Origin: Ensifer adhaerens
GTDB taxonomy: Bacteria > Pseudomonadota > Alphaproteobacteria > Rhizobiales > Rhizobiaceae
DNA length: 64,000 nucleotides
Reading direction: 5' to 3'
Assembly (NCBI RefSeq): GCF_028993555.1
Contig: NZ_CP118612.1
Span: 372,001 to 436,000, forward strand
Positions 1-10,126 of the stretch are shown here, one piece after another. Position numbers and translations under genes: made by a program. The notes beneath the pieces are model-generated. The model saw nothing but the letters and a program-made list of their open reading frames with translations, was not told the origin of the DNA and searched no databases. The number at the start of each line of letters is the position of its first letter. The first letter of the stretch is position 1.

Positions 1-393
1 TCAACCGCTTCTGACGGGAAGCCAGCAGATTGTCGCCGGGATATCCGCCGGTTTCGTGATTGGCATCGTCGCGTCGCTGCTGGGCGTCGCCGGGCGCGAA
101 CTCCTAATTCCGACGCTGGTTCTGCTCTTTGGCGCGGACATCAAGCTCGCCGGGAGCCTTTCACTGGCGGTGAGCCTCCCCACAATGCTCGTAGGCTTTA
201 CCCGCTACAGCCGCGACCAGAGCTTTTCGGTTTTGGGTCGCAACAGGGGATTCGTTGTCGTGAGGCCGCGGGTTCGGTCGTGGGGACGTTTGTCGGTGGA
301 TTGCTACTCGGCATCGTCCCCAACTCGGTCCTCCTTCCCGCGCTCGGCGTGATCCTGTTGCTGTCCGCCGTGAAGGTCTGGCGGCACGGCTGA
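1..393 (+). pseudogene. TauE/SafE-family sulfite exporter, 3' part, frameshifted
   Basis: This is the C-terminal part of a TauE/SafE-type membrane permease; the start lies left of the window. Frame 2 reads a glycine-rich membrane segment (GISAGFVIGIVASLLGVAGRE) and then LGRNRGFVVV. The family continuation (AAGSVVGTFVGGLLLGIVP, ending LLLSAVKVWRHG and a stop at 391-393) is in another frame. One missing base near 263-264 (GTG-A-GG where GTG-ATG-G fits the family) explains the switch. The family exports sulfite or other sulfur anions. It is either a true pseudogene or a one-base sequence error. DUF6494-type genes often sit near such permeases, and one lies at 1483. Confidence 0.7.
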
Positions 394-452
394 CAGCATT
401 TCTTCCCTAGATCAATTTGAGGTGAACGCTTTTCCAGTTCGGCTGCGTGGCC

Positions 453-1226
453 TCAGGCGACGGACCATCCACCGTCCACCAGCAGGTTCGCCCCAGTGAT
501 CAGGCTCGCAGCCGGGGACGCAAGGAAGACTACGGCACCCACCACATCATCGGTTTCACCGATCCGGCCGAGAGGAATGTGATCGAGCGTCGCCTTGCGG
601 TTATCGGCATCGGATAGAAAAGGTGCTGTACCATCCGTGTGGATGAACGTCGGCGATACCGTATTCACCGTGACGTTGTAGCATGCCCATTCGGCTGCAA
701 GGCAGCGCGTGAGGTGGTTAATTGCCGCCTTGCTCATGCAATAAATTGCCTCGCCGCGCAGCGCCACCGTACCGGCCTGTGAACTGATATTGATGATCCG
801 GCCCCCATTTCGCTCGATCATACGACGGCCCACTGCCTGGGTCATCAGGAAGGTGCCCTTGATGTTGACATTGAGTATCTCGTCAAGGTCCTTCTCCTCA
901 ACGAGTTCCGCGAGATTGCCCGGAGCCACCCCGACATTGTTGACGAGGACGTCGATCCGACCAAACGTAGCAAGCGCCGCGTCGACGGCTTGTGCGATAT
1001 GGGCCTTGTTGGGAATGTCCAGTTCAACGGGCAGAACTTTTCGTCCCGCGTCCTCGAGTTCGGCGATCAGACCCACTGACGTTGCGACATCGCGGACCCC
1101 CAAGACAATATCTGAGCCTGCTGCAGCACAGGCAAGTGCGCAAGCACGTCCAATGCCACGGCTCGCGCCCGTCACCAAAGTCACCTTGCCCTCAAGGCTG
1201 AAATCCGGCGCACTCTTCCGCATCAT
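453..1226 (-). CDS. SDR-family NAD(P)-dependent oxidoreductase
   Basis: This is a classical short-chain dehydrogenase/reductase of 257 residues, the usual length. It has the cofactor motif TGASRGIG at residues 19-26, NNVG at 96-99, active-site Ser148/149 and the Y162-x-x-x-K166 pair. The end LVDGGWSVA is typical of the FabG-like group. GGGAGG precedes two consecutive ATGs (1226 and 1223), and either could be used. Family knowledge says oxidation or reduction of a hydroxyl/keto group in the cytoplasm; the substrate cannot be read from the sequence. It stands alone on its strand between the TauE remnant and DUF6494. Confidence 0.9.
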   Translation of the reverse strand: MMRKSAPDFSLEGKVTLVTGASRGIGRACALACAAAGSDIVLGVRDVATSVGLIAELEDAGRKVLPVELDIPNKAHIAQAVDAALATFGRIDVLVNNVGVAPGNLAELVEEKDLDEILNVNIKGTFLMTQAVGRRMIERNGGRIINISSQAGTVALRGEAIYCMSKAAINHLTRCLAAEWACYNVTVNTVSPTFIHTDGTAPFLSDADNRKATLDHIPLGRIGETDDVVGAVVFLASPAASLITGANLLVDGGWSVA

Positions 1227-1482
1227 TGCCTCCCTCGATGAAGCTCATTTATTGCAGCGTCGGCGTGCGGATGCCAGGTGTTCTGCTCATGTCGCGCACG
1301 CGAAGTCCGTCGGATCAACGTCGCGCTCGTCGAGAACGACCTTGGGGCAGTAATGCGCGGGCTGTAGGCTTGGCTCGGTGGGAAGATTGAAGCTTCCGGC
1401 CCAGTGCGGGCGCGATGCCTGACCGATCTTGGTCTTATTGAGAAGTATCGGCATGGGCGTTTCGATCTATGCTTCGTCAGAC

Positions 1483-1674
1483 CTATGGAAGTTCGATTTC
1501 ACCGTTCACCACGTGGTTGAGACGCGTGCCCTCTGCCGTCAGCGTCATGCGGACCTTCAGCTTCTTGCCGCCGAACTGCCCCTCGCGCACCGCCTCTTCG
1601 ATCTTACGCTGCGAGGTGACACCGACTTCCTTCAGGAACTTGCGGATCGACATGTTGAAGGCGTCTTCGCTCAT
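1483..1674 (-). CDS. DUF6494 family small protein
   Basis: This 63-residue protein begins MSEDAFNMSIRKFLKEVG and ends with a basic beta-rich stretch (KKLKVRMTLTAEG). The pattern matches the small conserved family I know as DUF6494; its function is unknown. The frame is open further upstream, but the start at 1674 is chosen because AGGAG lies just before that ATG and the family begins there. It has no signal peptide or membrane segment, so it is probably cytoplasmic. The GDCCVxC gene lies about 100 bp upstream on the same strand, so co-transcription is possible. Confidence 0.7.
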   Translation of the reverse strand: MSEDAFNMSIRKFLKEVGVTSQRKIEEAVREGQFGGKKLKVRMTLTAEGTRLNHVVNGEIELP

Positions 1675-1781
1675 CGTGGAACTCCTCGGCGTCCTTGAGG
1701 GAGCAGCGTGGGCGCATGTCCTTCGCCCGAAATGCGCCGGCATAGCCCAATACGGACGTCAGCCTTGCCTCTCACCCCACG

Positions 1782-2099
1782 TTAGGAACCGACGCAACAA
1801 CTTGCGGCTCCGTTGTTGTGTCTGGCTTCCTGGATTGGCGGGCAAGGCACATCGGCAAAGGAACAGAACACACAGCAGTCCCCGGATTTTGGCCGGAGCA
1901 TCGTGCCGCATCCGTTGCAATCATAGAAAAACCGACAGTCGTCGGTGGGCATCGTTTCCGTAGCCCGCTGGCCGCAATTCGGACAGGTGAGGGTTGATTG
2001 AAGCTGTATCGTCACTCTTTGTGCCTCGGCAACGGATGCTTTCAGGTGACGCCCGTCATCCATTGCTGAATAGCCTACTGGAAATATCGCCTCGTGCAT
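1782..2099 (-). CDS. GDCCVxC domain-containing protein
   Basis: This small protein of up to 105 residues has a CPNCG zinc-knuckle-like pair, a second Cys pair (CNGCG), and the signature GDCCVFCSFADVPCPPIQ. That signature defines the GDCCVxC family, some members of which carry selenocysteine. Here all positions are cysteine. The family core starts near TIQLQSTLTCPNCG, so the true start may be the GTG about 27 codons downstream of the annotated one. The Cys content suggests metal binding or redox activity. The N-terminal extension looks unlike the family and may not be translated. Confidence 0.7.
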   Translation of the reverse strand: MHEAIFPVGYSAMDDGRHLKASVAEAQRVTIQLQSTLTCPNCGQRATETMPTDDCRFFYDCNGCGTMLRPKSGDCCVFCSFADVPCPPIQEARHNNGAASCCVGS

Positions 2100-2246
2100 A
2101 GTTTTTGCGTCATGCGCGCTAGGTCAGTCTTTCGAAAGGCTGCAATGGGCCGCCATAAGCGGACAAGGCGTTGGTTCGCTTTGGCCAAATAGCGGCCATT
2201 GCGATTGCAAGATGACCGCTATCGGAACATTGCCGATGGCGTTTGA

Positions 2247-2873
2247 CTAAATCGTTCTCAGTGACACCCGCTTCTCCAACTCGGCCGCGTGCTCCTTCCG
2301 CTCGCTGTAGCGATCAGGTGGGTCGAGGCGTCCCGCGTTAGCAGCGTGAACTTTCACCAGCTCCTCGCAGACATCCACAACGCGGTCGTAGTAGGACGAC
2401 GGTTTCATCCTGCCGTCGGCGTCGAATTCCTGGTATGCCTTGGCGACGGACGACTGGTTGGGGATCGTGACCATCCGCATCCAGCGGCCGAGTGCGCGCA
2501 TCTGGTTCAGGGGGTTGAAGGACTGGCTGCCACCGGAGACTTCCATGATCGCCAGCGTCTTGCCTTGAGTCGGCCGGATCGATCCGATCGACAGGGGAAT
2601 CCAGTCGATCTGGGCCTTCATGATGCCCGTCATCGCACCGTGGCGCTCGGGGCTGACCCACACCTGGCCTTCCGACCATTGCGACAGGTCGCGCAGCTCC
2701 TGCACTTTCGGATGGCTGACCGGAGCCTCGTCGGGAAGCGGCAGTCCCCTCGGATCGAACATCCGCACCTCGCACCCCAACCGCTCGAGCAGACGCCTGG
2801 CTTCGTGCGCGAGCAGCCGGCTATTTCGCGACGCTGTCCGTTCTGGCGGCCGATGGGCGGGCGCGTTCACCAA
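2247..2873 (-). pseudogene. arsH: ArsH-like NADPH-dependent FMN reductase, N-terminus degraded
   Basis: From about residue 20 the protein is a clear ArsH. It shows [14 protein letters not shown], the [19 protein letters not shown] segment, [31 protein letters not shown] and [14 protein letters not shown]. ArsH is a flavoprotein linked to organoarsenical and quinone reduction. The normal N-terminal FMN-phosphate loop (YGSLR-x-RS-x-SR) is not intact. Only remnants (RTASRNSR) remain, the sole in-frame start is a TTG at 2873, and family-like residues ([10 protein letters not shown]) appear upstream in another frame before a stop. I infer indels have broken the 5' end, so a functional FMN site is doubtful. 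Confidence 0.65.
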
Positions 2874-3025
2874 AGACGCGGCGGTGGCATGCCGTTCAAG
2901 AACAGGTCATGAGTCCGTTTCCCTTCAAGGCGAGAGGTTAGTAGTCAGCCTCCGGCTCAAGGCGAACAACAGCTTTGAGCCGGCCGACTGATCAGGGCCA
3001 ACGTTGGAATGGCGATTGCGTTGGT

Positions 3026-3934
<909 letters not shown>

Positions 3935-4052
3935 TTACCTGGTCTGGACCGTCCTCCACAGCGAAGCCGCGTTATGATGACGGAATATAGCTCTTGCCCA
4001 CCATGTCGATTAGGGCCAGTAATCGGGATGACGCTATAAGGATGTCTAATGA

Positions 4053-4946
4053 ATGCCGCAGGAGAACTTCAACGATCTGGTCGCTTTCGTAACGGTCGCG
4101 CGCGAGGAAAGCTTTACGCGGGCGGCCGTGAAGCTCGGAGTTTCGCAGTCTGCGCTCAGCCAGACCGTCCGAGGTCTAGAAGAGCGCTTGGGACTGCGTC
4201 TGCTGACGCGAACGACGCGCCGCGTGTCGCCGACCGCGGCGGGCGAACGACTTCTCCAAACGGCAGGTCCGCGGTTTGAGGAAATCCAGGCGGAGCTTGC
4301 GGCGCTCAGCGAGATGCGAGACAAGCCGGCGGGAACGGTCAGGATCACAGCAGGCGAGCACGCCGCGATCTCGGTCCTTGCACCTGCTCTCGAGAAGTTT
4401 CTGCCAGACAATCCCGATGTCAACGTCGAGATCACTGTCGACTACGGCCTGACCGACATCGTTGCCGAGCGCTACGATGCGGGGGTCCGGCTCGGCGAGC
4501 AGATCGCCAAGGACATGATCGCGGTCAAGATCGGTCCCGAGATGCGCATGGCCGTCGTCGGCGCTCCGTCGTATTTCCGCCAGCACCTTTGGCCGGAAGT
4601 CCCGGAGGACCTGACAGCCCACAACTGTATCCAGATCCGCATGCCGACCTACGGCAACATCCTGCCCTGGGAATTCGAGAAGGATGGCCACGAGCTTAAG
4701 GTCAGGGTCGAGGGGCAGATGGTGTTCAACAACATCGCGATGCGTCTCGATGCGGTAAGACGCGGTATTGGTCTTGCCTACATGCCCGATGACCTTGTGG
4801 AGGAAGACATTGCCAACGGAAAACTGATCCGAGTTCTTGAAGACTGGTGCGCTCCGTTCCCCGGTTATCACCTGTACTATCCGAACCGACGTCACGCTTC
4901 GCCCGCATTCGCCCTCGTCGTCGAAGCCCTCCGGTATCGGGGATAA
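4053..4946 (+). CDS. LysR-family transcriptional regulator
   Basis: This is a 297-residue LTTR. It has an N-terminal winged helix-turn-helix (residues about 5-65: FNDLVAFVTVAREESFTRAA, then LGVSQSALSQTVRGLEERLG) and a periplasmic-binding-protein-like effector domain from about residue 90. The group resembles regulators of AKR and oxidoreductase genes in rhizobia. It is divergent from the AKR and followed by the hydrolase operon at 5074, so either or both could be targets. An overlapping ATG at 4049 is in another frame and lacks a family-like product. Confidence 0.9.
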   Translation: MPQENFNDLVAFVTVAREESFTRAAVKLGVSQSALSQTVRGLEERLGLRLLTRTTRRVSPTAAGERLLQTAGPRFEEIQAELAALSEMRDKPAGTVRITAGEHAAISVLAPALEKFLPDNPDVNVEITVDYGLTDIVAERYDAGVRLGEQIAKDMIAVKIGPEMRMAVVGAPSYFRQHLWPEVPEDLTAHNCIQIRMPTYGNILPWEFEKDGHELKVRVEGQMVFNNIAMRLDAVRRGIGLAYMPDDLVEEDIANGKLIRVLEDWCAPFPGYHLYYPNRRHASPAFALVVEALRYRG

Positions 4947-5073
4947 GCGTAATCAACGGAACGTGATTAAGAAGTCAAGCTAATACGTTCAATCGGAAAT
5001 GGGTCCCTAATCATCTGAATGCTGCTCGGTTAGCCTCCTTCCAACTTCATGTTGCAAGGCAGGTCCACCGAAC

Positions 5074-6150
5074 ATGTTCGCCAGAACCTTCTCCGCCATC
5101 GCTCTCTCCGCACTCATCCTCTCATCAGGTGCGGCTTACGCCCAAGCGGTCTCCAAGCCGGAGCCGCTCACGATTATAGAGCAGGGCAGCTTCGCTGTTG
5201 GCGGCACGGTATCGAGCACGCCGGGAACCTACAACAACAACGCCCCGACTGCTGCAGGCCAGACACTGCATGGCGACCATGCCTACGTCTTCTACCAGGT
5301 GCCGCAGACCCCGAAGGCACTGCCGATCGTGATGCTGCACGGCGCTTACCAATCGGCCCGGAGCTGGGAAACGACCCCGGACGGTCGCGAGGGGTTCCAG
5401 AACATTTTTCTGCGCCGTGGATTCCCCGTCTATCTCGTCGATCAGCCGCGCCGTGGCCGTGCGGGGAACAGCACCGTTGCGACGACGATCGAGCCGACTC
5501 CCTACGATCAGCTTTTCTTTGACCAGTTCCGCATCGGCAAGTGGCCGAATTACTTCGCAAACGTCCAGTTCTCCGGAGAACCCGCAGCCCTCGATCAGTT
5601 CCTGCGTGCCGTCACGCCGAATACCGGACCTTACGATGCCGCAGTCATTTCGGATGCGATGTCGGCACTGTTCGACAAGACCGGTCCCGGCATCCTCTTT
5701 ACCCATTCGCAGGCCGGCGGTCCCGGTTGGCTGACGGCGATCAAGAACCCCAACGTCAAGGGCATCGTTGCCCTTGAGCCGGGCAGCGGGTTCATTTTTC
5801 CGGAAGGCGAGGTTCCGGCCGACATGCCAAGTGCCGCCGGAACGCTCAAGGGCGAGGCCGTACCCACCGCCGATTTCGAGAAACTGACCAAGCTGCCGAT
5901 CGTCATCTACTACGGCGACAATTTCCCCGTCGAGCCGACCGCCGAGCGCGGGCAGGACAATTGGCGTGTGCGCCTGGCGATGGCGAAGCTCTGGGTCGGC
6001 ACGGTCAACAAGCACGGCGGCGATGCGACGCTTGTCCATCTCCCGGATGTCGGGATCAGGGGAGGCACCCACTTCCTGATGTCGGACCTGAACAACGTCG
6101 AGATCGCCGATCAGATCTCGAAGTTCCTCGCTGACAAGAAGCTCGACTGA
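5074..6150 (+). CDS. exported alpha/beta hydrolase (serine type)
   Basis: This is a 358-residue protein with a Sec signal peptide (residues 1-23, cleavage after AYA). An alpha/beta-hydrolase fold follows: MLHGAYQSARSW oxyanion region (about 87-98), nucleophile elbow THSQAGG with Ser212, and a late His in GGTHFLMSDLNN. Family members are esterases or lipases acting in the periplasm; the substrate is unknown. It heads a same-strand run of six genes, almost all exported or membrane proteins. Translation starts at the ATG 5' of a clear signal peptide. It is not homologous enough to the next gene to call a tandem duplicate. Confidence 0.85.
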   Translation: MFARTFSAIALSALILSSGAAYAQAVSKPEPLTIIEQGSFAVGGTVSSTPGTYNNNAPTAAGQTLHGDHAYVFYQVPQTPKALPIVMLHGAYQSARSWETTPDGREGFQNIFLRRGFPVYLVDQPRRGRAGNSTVATTIEPTPYDQLFFDQFRIGKWPNYFANVQFSGEPAALDQFLRAVTPNTGPYDAAVISDAMSALFDKTGPGILFTHSQAGGPGWLTAIKNPNVKGIVALEPGSGFIFPEGEVPADMPSAAGTLKGEAVPTADFEKLTKLPIVIYYGDNFPVEPTAERGQDNWRVRLAMAKLWVGTVNKHGGDATLVHLPDVGIRGGTHFLMSDLNNVEIADQISKFLADKKLD

Positions 6151-6204
6151 ACATTCTGCAGGTGGTCCCCGAGGCGGCCGGCAGAAAAGTGCAAGGAGGT
6201 CTCG

Positions 6205-7308
6205 ATGACCGAAGAAATCTTCAACGCAAGAAGACGCGAATTCCTGGGAGCATCCGCTCTCATCGTCTCCGGTGCGATCTTAGGAGTGTCCCCAATGACA
6301 ACCAAAGCTGTCGCCGCCGACTATAAACAGAACCCGTTCACGCTCGTCTACGAAGGCGCCATTACCAAGAACGAGCCCGGCAAGGTGAACATCCACCCCG
6401 TGAACTACAAGCTCAACGGGCTCAATATCGTCGCCAACGTCTACACGCCGGCGACCTACGATCCCGCACGTAAGTATCCCACTATCGTGTTGGCACACCC
6501 GAACGGCGGTGTGAAGGAGCAGACGACAGGCCTCTACGCCCAGCGGCTGGCAGAACAAGGCTTCATCACGATCACGGCCGATGCCGCCTATCAGGGTGGA
6601 AGCGGCGGCGCGCCACGCAGCACCGACAAGCCGCAGTTCCGTATCGAAGACATCCACGGAATGGCGGATTTCATCAGCGGTTTCCCAGGTGTCGACACCG
6701 CCCGTCTCGGTCTGTTCGGTATCTGCGGCGGCGGTGGCTATTCGCTGGCGGCGGCCAAGACCGACAAGCGCTTCAAGGCCGTGGCGACACTCAGCATGTT
6801 TAACTCCGGGCGCGTCCGCCGCAACGGTTTTGAGGACAGCCAGATGGACACCATTCAGCAGCGCCTGCAGCAAGCATCAACGGCCCGAGCCCAAGAAGCG
6901 GCTGGCGGTGTAGTGCTCTATTCAGGGGATGCCGATCTGACGGACGCGCAGATCGCTGCTCTGCCCTTTGACCTCTATCGCGAGGGATATGAGTATTACT
7001 GGCGCACCCACGCTCATCCAGGTTCCACCTTTCGTTACACCACAAGCAGCCTGATGGATCTGATGCGCTGGGACGCGACCGACGAGATCGCGCTCATTGA
7101 CGTGCCACTGCTCATGATCGCAGGCAGCAAGGCGGACACGCTCTACATGACCGAGGACGCCTTCTCCAAAGCGACTGGCACGAAGGACAAGGAACTCTTC
7201 AAGATCGAGGGTGCGAAGCACATCGAGACCTACTGGGTTCCCCAATATGTCGAGGCGACTTTGTCCAGACTGACGCCCTTCTTCGATCGGCACCTGGCTT
7301 CCGCGTAA
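6205..7308 (+). CDS. Tat-exported dienelactone hydrolase-like protein
   Basis: This 367-residue protein has a twin-arginine signal (RRREFLG at residues 9-15, then a hydrophobic stretch). An alpha/beta-hydrolase domain follows. The nucleophile elbow is GICGGGGY, so Cys174 replaces the usual Ser, as in dienelactone hydrolase and YcjY-like proteins. HPNGG near residue 98 forms the oxyanion region, and IEGAKHIETYW supplies the late His. AAGGAGG precedes the ATG. Tat export suggests folding before transport. It lies 54 bp after the Ser-type hydrolase, which implies sequential or parallel hydrolysis of one compound class; that is inference. Confidence 0.83.
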   Translation: MTEEIFNARRREFLGASALIVSGAILGVSPMTTKAVAADYKQNPFTLVYEGAITKNEPGKVNIHPVNYKLNGLNIVANVYTPATYDPARKYPTIVLAHPNGGVKEQTTGLYAQRLAEQGFITITADAAYQGGSGGAPRSTDKPQFRIEDIHGMADFISGFPGVDTARLGLFGICGGGGYSLAAAKTDKRFKAVATLSMFNSGRVRRNGFEDSQMDTIQQRLQQASTARAQEAAGGVVLYSGDADLTDAQIAALPFDLYREGYEYYWRTHAHPGSTFRYTTSSLMDLMRWDATDEIALIDVPLLMIAGSKADTLYMTEDAFSKATGTKDKELFKIEGAKHIETYWVPQYVEATLSRLTPFFDRHLASA

Positions 7309-7397
7309 GAACCCTTCCGAACGACCGCCCCGCGTGCCCCGCAGCCCTTAGGCCCAGCCGACTTCCTGGGGGCGACAGCATATCGAGAGGAACAAAC

Positions 7398-7808
7398 TTG
7401 CAAAAACTCATCTCAGGAATCCTTGGCGCCGCCATCGTCTTCGGAGCCGGATTGGAGGTAACCATGGCGCAGGACGCAGGATCGAACCGTGAATCCGCGA
7501 AGTCCCGCACCCAGCAACTGATGGGCGACATCGCGCCGAAACTGGCGGAGCTGACGGATGACGTCCTCTACGCCGACATCTGGGAACGTCCGCAGCTCTC
7601 CCAGCGTGACCGCAGCCTGATGACGGTCAGCGCGCTGATCGCACTCAATCGACCCGATCAGCTCAGGGCGCATCTCGTCCGAGCAAAGGCGAATGGCCTC
7701 AGCGAGGAGCAGCTCGTTGAGACGATCACCCACATGGCCTTCTATTCCGGCTGGCCTAGTGCGGTGTCTGCGCTTGCCATCGCCAAGGACGTTTTCGCGG
7801 AGAATTAG
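7398..7808 (+). CDS. exported carboxymuconolactone decarboxylase (CMD)-family protein
   Basis: This is a 136-residue protein with a predicted signal peptide and a CMD-like helical domain ([20 protein letters not shown], then [18 protein letters not shown]). CMD proteins include gamma-carboxymuconolactone decarboxylase and AhpD-like thiol oxidoreductases. The AhpD CxxC is absent, so a decarboxylase-type or structural role is likelier. The start is a TTG at 7398 with AGAGG upstream. An internal ATG (7464) would drop the signal peptide, and I prefer the longer form. It stops one base before the cupin gene, showing translational coupling. Confidence 0.78.
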   Translation: MQKLISGILGAAIVFGAGLEVTMAQDAGSNRESAKSRTQQLMGDIAPKLAELTDDVLYADIWERPQLSQRDRSLMTVSALIALNRPDQLRAHLVRAKANGLSEEQLVETITHMAFYSGWPSAVSALAIAKDVFAEN

Positions 7809-7809
7809 A

Positions 7810-8301
7810 ATGACCACCAAGTCTCTGATCACAGCCGCCATGGCGCTCGGTGCCACCACTGCCTTCGCCGAACCTGAGCGCAAGGTTTCTGTGATGCGTG
7901 CGAGCTCGCAGGAGGCGACGGCCGGCGCGCCAGAACACTTCACCGGTTCCGTGAAAGTGCAGTCTCGCTTCCAGGCGACTCCACCAGCCCGTTCCGGAGG
8001 AGGACTGGTGGCCTTCGAACCCGCCGCCCGCACCGCCTGGCACACCCACCCGTTGGGCCAGACCCTGATCGTCACGGACGGTGCAGGACTGGTCCAGCAC
8101 TGGGGAGGCGACATTCAGGAGATTGGACCCGGCGACGTCGTCTGGATACCGCCGGGCGTCAAGCACTGGCACGGAGCCGCTTCCGAACAACGCATGTCAC
8201 ATATCGCCATCGCCGAATCCCTGGACGGCAAGACCGTCGACTGGATGGAGCACGTCAGCGACGAACAATACGGACAGAACAGCGGAGATGTCGGTGAGTA
8301 G
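7810..8301 (+). CDS. exported cupin-domain protein
   Basis: This is a 163-residue protein with a short signal peptide (to about residue 18, TTAFA-EP). A single cupin barrel shows both metal motifs: [14 protein letters not shown] and [19 protein letters not shown]-plus-cupin pairs and fusions are common and are often annotated as (R)-mandelonitrile lyase-like or decarboxylase partners. The start is an ATG one base after the CMD stop. The 3' end overlaps the next gene by 14 bases. Periplasmic localisation matches its neighbours. Confidence 0.85.
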   Translation: MTTKSLITAAMALGATTAFAEPERKVSVMRASSQEATAGAPEHFTGSVKVQSRFQATPPARSGGGLVAFEPAARTAWHTHPLGQTLIVTDGAGLVQHWGGDIQEIGPGDVVWIPPGVKHWHGAASEQRMSHIAIAESLDGKTVDWMEHVSDEQYGQNSGDVGE

Positions 8302-8767
8302 TATTCTGAGAGCTTTCGGTGCTGCCACAGTCGTGGCCACCAGCGTCTTGCTGGTCGGCATACAGGTTCAGGCCGAACCGACGCGCGCGACGATGCCCGA
8401 TATCGACAAGCTCGTTCAATACACGACGGTGACCCGTGGCGAAGTCACCGAACATATCATGACGACCCGCGAAGCCATCGAGGCGGTCAAAGCCGGGGAG
8501 CCGATTCCGAATGGCACCCAAGTCGCGCTGGTCGATTACCGCGACGGTGAGGTTTTTCGCTACTTCATCATGGAAAAGGGGGAGAACTGGGGACAGGACT
8601 ACGACGAGAGCCGTCGCACCGCCGACTGGCAGTTCCAGTGGTTCAAGCCGGACGGCACGATCAACATGGACGAGAACACTGCACGCTGTCAGCGGTGCCA
8701 TACATCACGGTCGGACAGGGAGTTCCTCTACACGTTCAACGACATGCGTCGGTTCGAGTTCGAATGA
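8288..8767 (+). CDS. cytochrome P460-like c-haem protein
   Basis: This is a 159-residue exported protein: a signal peptide (about 1-30, ending VQA-EP), a P460-like domain ([20 protein letters not shown], then [10 protein letters not shown]) and a single CxxCH haem site in [12 protein letters not shown] near the C-terminus. Cytochrome P460 proteins oxidise small nitrogen compounds or act as redox partners; the substrate here is unknown. The ATG at 8288 lies inside the end of the cupin gene, a sign of an operon. Together with the following membrane protein it suggests that electrons leave the periplasmic pathway toward the membrane. Confidence 0.78.
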   Translation: MSVSSILRAFGAATVVATSVLLVGIQVQAEPTRATMPDIDKLVQYTTVTRGEVTEHIMTTREAIEAVKAGEPIPNGTQVALVDYRDGEVFRYFIMEKGENWGQDYDESRRTADWQFQWFKPDGTINMDENTARCQRCHTSRSDREFLYTFNDMRRFEFE

Positions 8768-8801
8768 AAGCGCTCCAAGCAAATAGGTCGGGAGGCACGG
8801 A

Positions 8802-9500
8802 GTGACGACTGTGTTCCGCGTTCGCCTCCTTCTTGATCTTATTACCGTCGGGCTGATCATTACATGTCTCGCCTACTGGTGGCTCGACAACCTGTCCCAC
8901 GAAGTCTTTGGAACGGCGCTGTTCGCGTTGGTACTCGGCCACAACGCGTTCAACAGGCGTTGGTATCGAAACGTTCGAAAGAGCAGGCGTGATCCTGTCC
9001 GGACATTCAACATCTTCACGATCATCTGCCTGGCGATCGCGATGCTTGTCATGTTTGCGACGAGCCTGCTGATCTCGCGTGATCTCTTCGCGTTCGCTTC
9101 GTTGGATGGGGCGTTTGCAGTCCGGGAGATCCACATGTTCGCAGGATACTGGACGTTGTTGATCGTCGCGATCCATCTGGGAACACGCTGGATGGTCGTG
9201 ATGAACACGTTCCGCTCGATGTTGGGTCTTTCCTCCCCGAGTGCCGCCCGCACTATAGTTCTTCGGGCGGCTGCCGTGGCCATTGCGATTTGGGGCGTGA
9301 GAAGTTCACTCGAGATGGCGTTCGGTTCGAAACTGATGCTGACCTACTCGCTCGATATGTGGGATTTCAATGAAAACACAGTCGGCTTTTTCATGAACTA
9401 CGCATCGATCGTCGGGCTTTACGCAGCGCTGGTCCACTACGGTCTTGGCTTGCTGGGAGCGGTCAGAGCAAGTGGGCGCGAAAACCGCCAACGTGGGTGA
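8802..9500 (+). CDS. DUF4405-type integral membrane protein
   Basis: This is a 232-residue protein with about five to six hydrophobic segments. His residues lie in or near membrane helices (LGHNAFNRRW, REIHMFAGYW, VAIHLGTRW, LVHYGLGLL), a layout reminiscent of b-type cytochromes and seen in DUF4405 proteins. The start is a GTG with GGGAGG upstream. It is the last gene of the six-gene run and lies 34 bp after the P460-like gene. I infer a membrane electron acceptor for that cytochrome; haem binding is not proven. Confidence 0.75.
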   Translation: MTTVFRVRLLLDLITVGLIITCLAYWWLDNLSHEVFGTALFALVLGHNAFNRRWYRNVRKSRRDPVRTFNIFTIICLAIAMLVMFATSLLISRDLFAFASLDGAFAVREIHMFAGYWTLLIVAIHLGTRWMVVMNTFRSMLGLSSPSAARTIVLRAAAVAIAIWGVRSSLEMAFGSKLMLTYSLDMWDFNENTVGFFMNYASIVGLYAALVHYGLGLLGAVRASGRENRQRG

Positions 9501-9787
9501 GCGGGATGACCGCTAATGCCGCGGAGCTGCCAACTTGCCTAGTTGGTCGAATGTCCGCGTCCGGCCAGCAACTGCCGACTTGAGGGTGCAGTGCTGCGTT
9601 CCGGACTTCGCATGAGGGTCAGAGAGAGCCGTTCTTCCACGGAGCCCTGTGCCCGGCTTGTTGCGACGATGTTCGCCTTCTGGGCCAAGAAGATGGTGTT
9701 GTCTAATCGCTCGGCATAGATCAAGCTCTTTTTGACATGCTCAGCAACGGTCGGCCGCATCGCTCATCAGGGAGCGCTTGAGGCGCT

Positions 9788-10067
9788 TTACCTCGAGCGG
9801 AATAACGAGATGTGGTCGCCAAGATCGGAGTAAAGCGCAGGATCATCCGGACGCCTCGCGAGCGCTGCGGCGATTTCCTGGTTTAACTCAATCTCTTCAA
9901 CCGTCCCGTCAGATCCGAGGTGGATACTTTGGCGACATTTCTTCAGATTTGATGCGGTGCCTCTGGAAGATTTGTGATGCCTGGCTGTACCGGGATGGGC
10001 ATTTTAGCCCCCGAACCATGGTTTGAGCGCCCTGGAGCGCGGCACGCCATTCGGCCGGGACGAGCAT
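9788..10067 (-). pseudogene. unrecognised small gene, probably frameshifted, behind a FixK box
   Basis: Reading leftwards, an ATG at 10067 opens MLVPAEWRAALQGAQTMVRG. About 110 bases later a protein-like C-terminus (SDGTVEEIELNQEIAAAL, then ARRPDDPALYSDLGDH, with a stop at 9788-9790) continues in a different frame. The length of 280 bases is not a multiple of three, which fits one indel near 9950-9970. The 3' part has coding-like composition. The FixK box starts 77 bp upstream of the ATG, the same spacing as for other genes here. I do not recognise the family. Confidence 0.35.
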
Positions 10068-10126
10068 TTGATGCCATCGTAGTTCTCGGTTGGGGCATCT
10101 ATGTTGAAACGCCCTGTTCGAAAATG

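Noticed and set aside
5125..6072. Open frame of 315 codons antisense to the first hydrolase
   Set aside because: The plus-strand hydrolase has a signal peptide and catalytic motifs. The antisense product has low-complexity charged composition.
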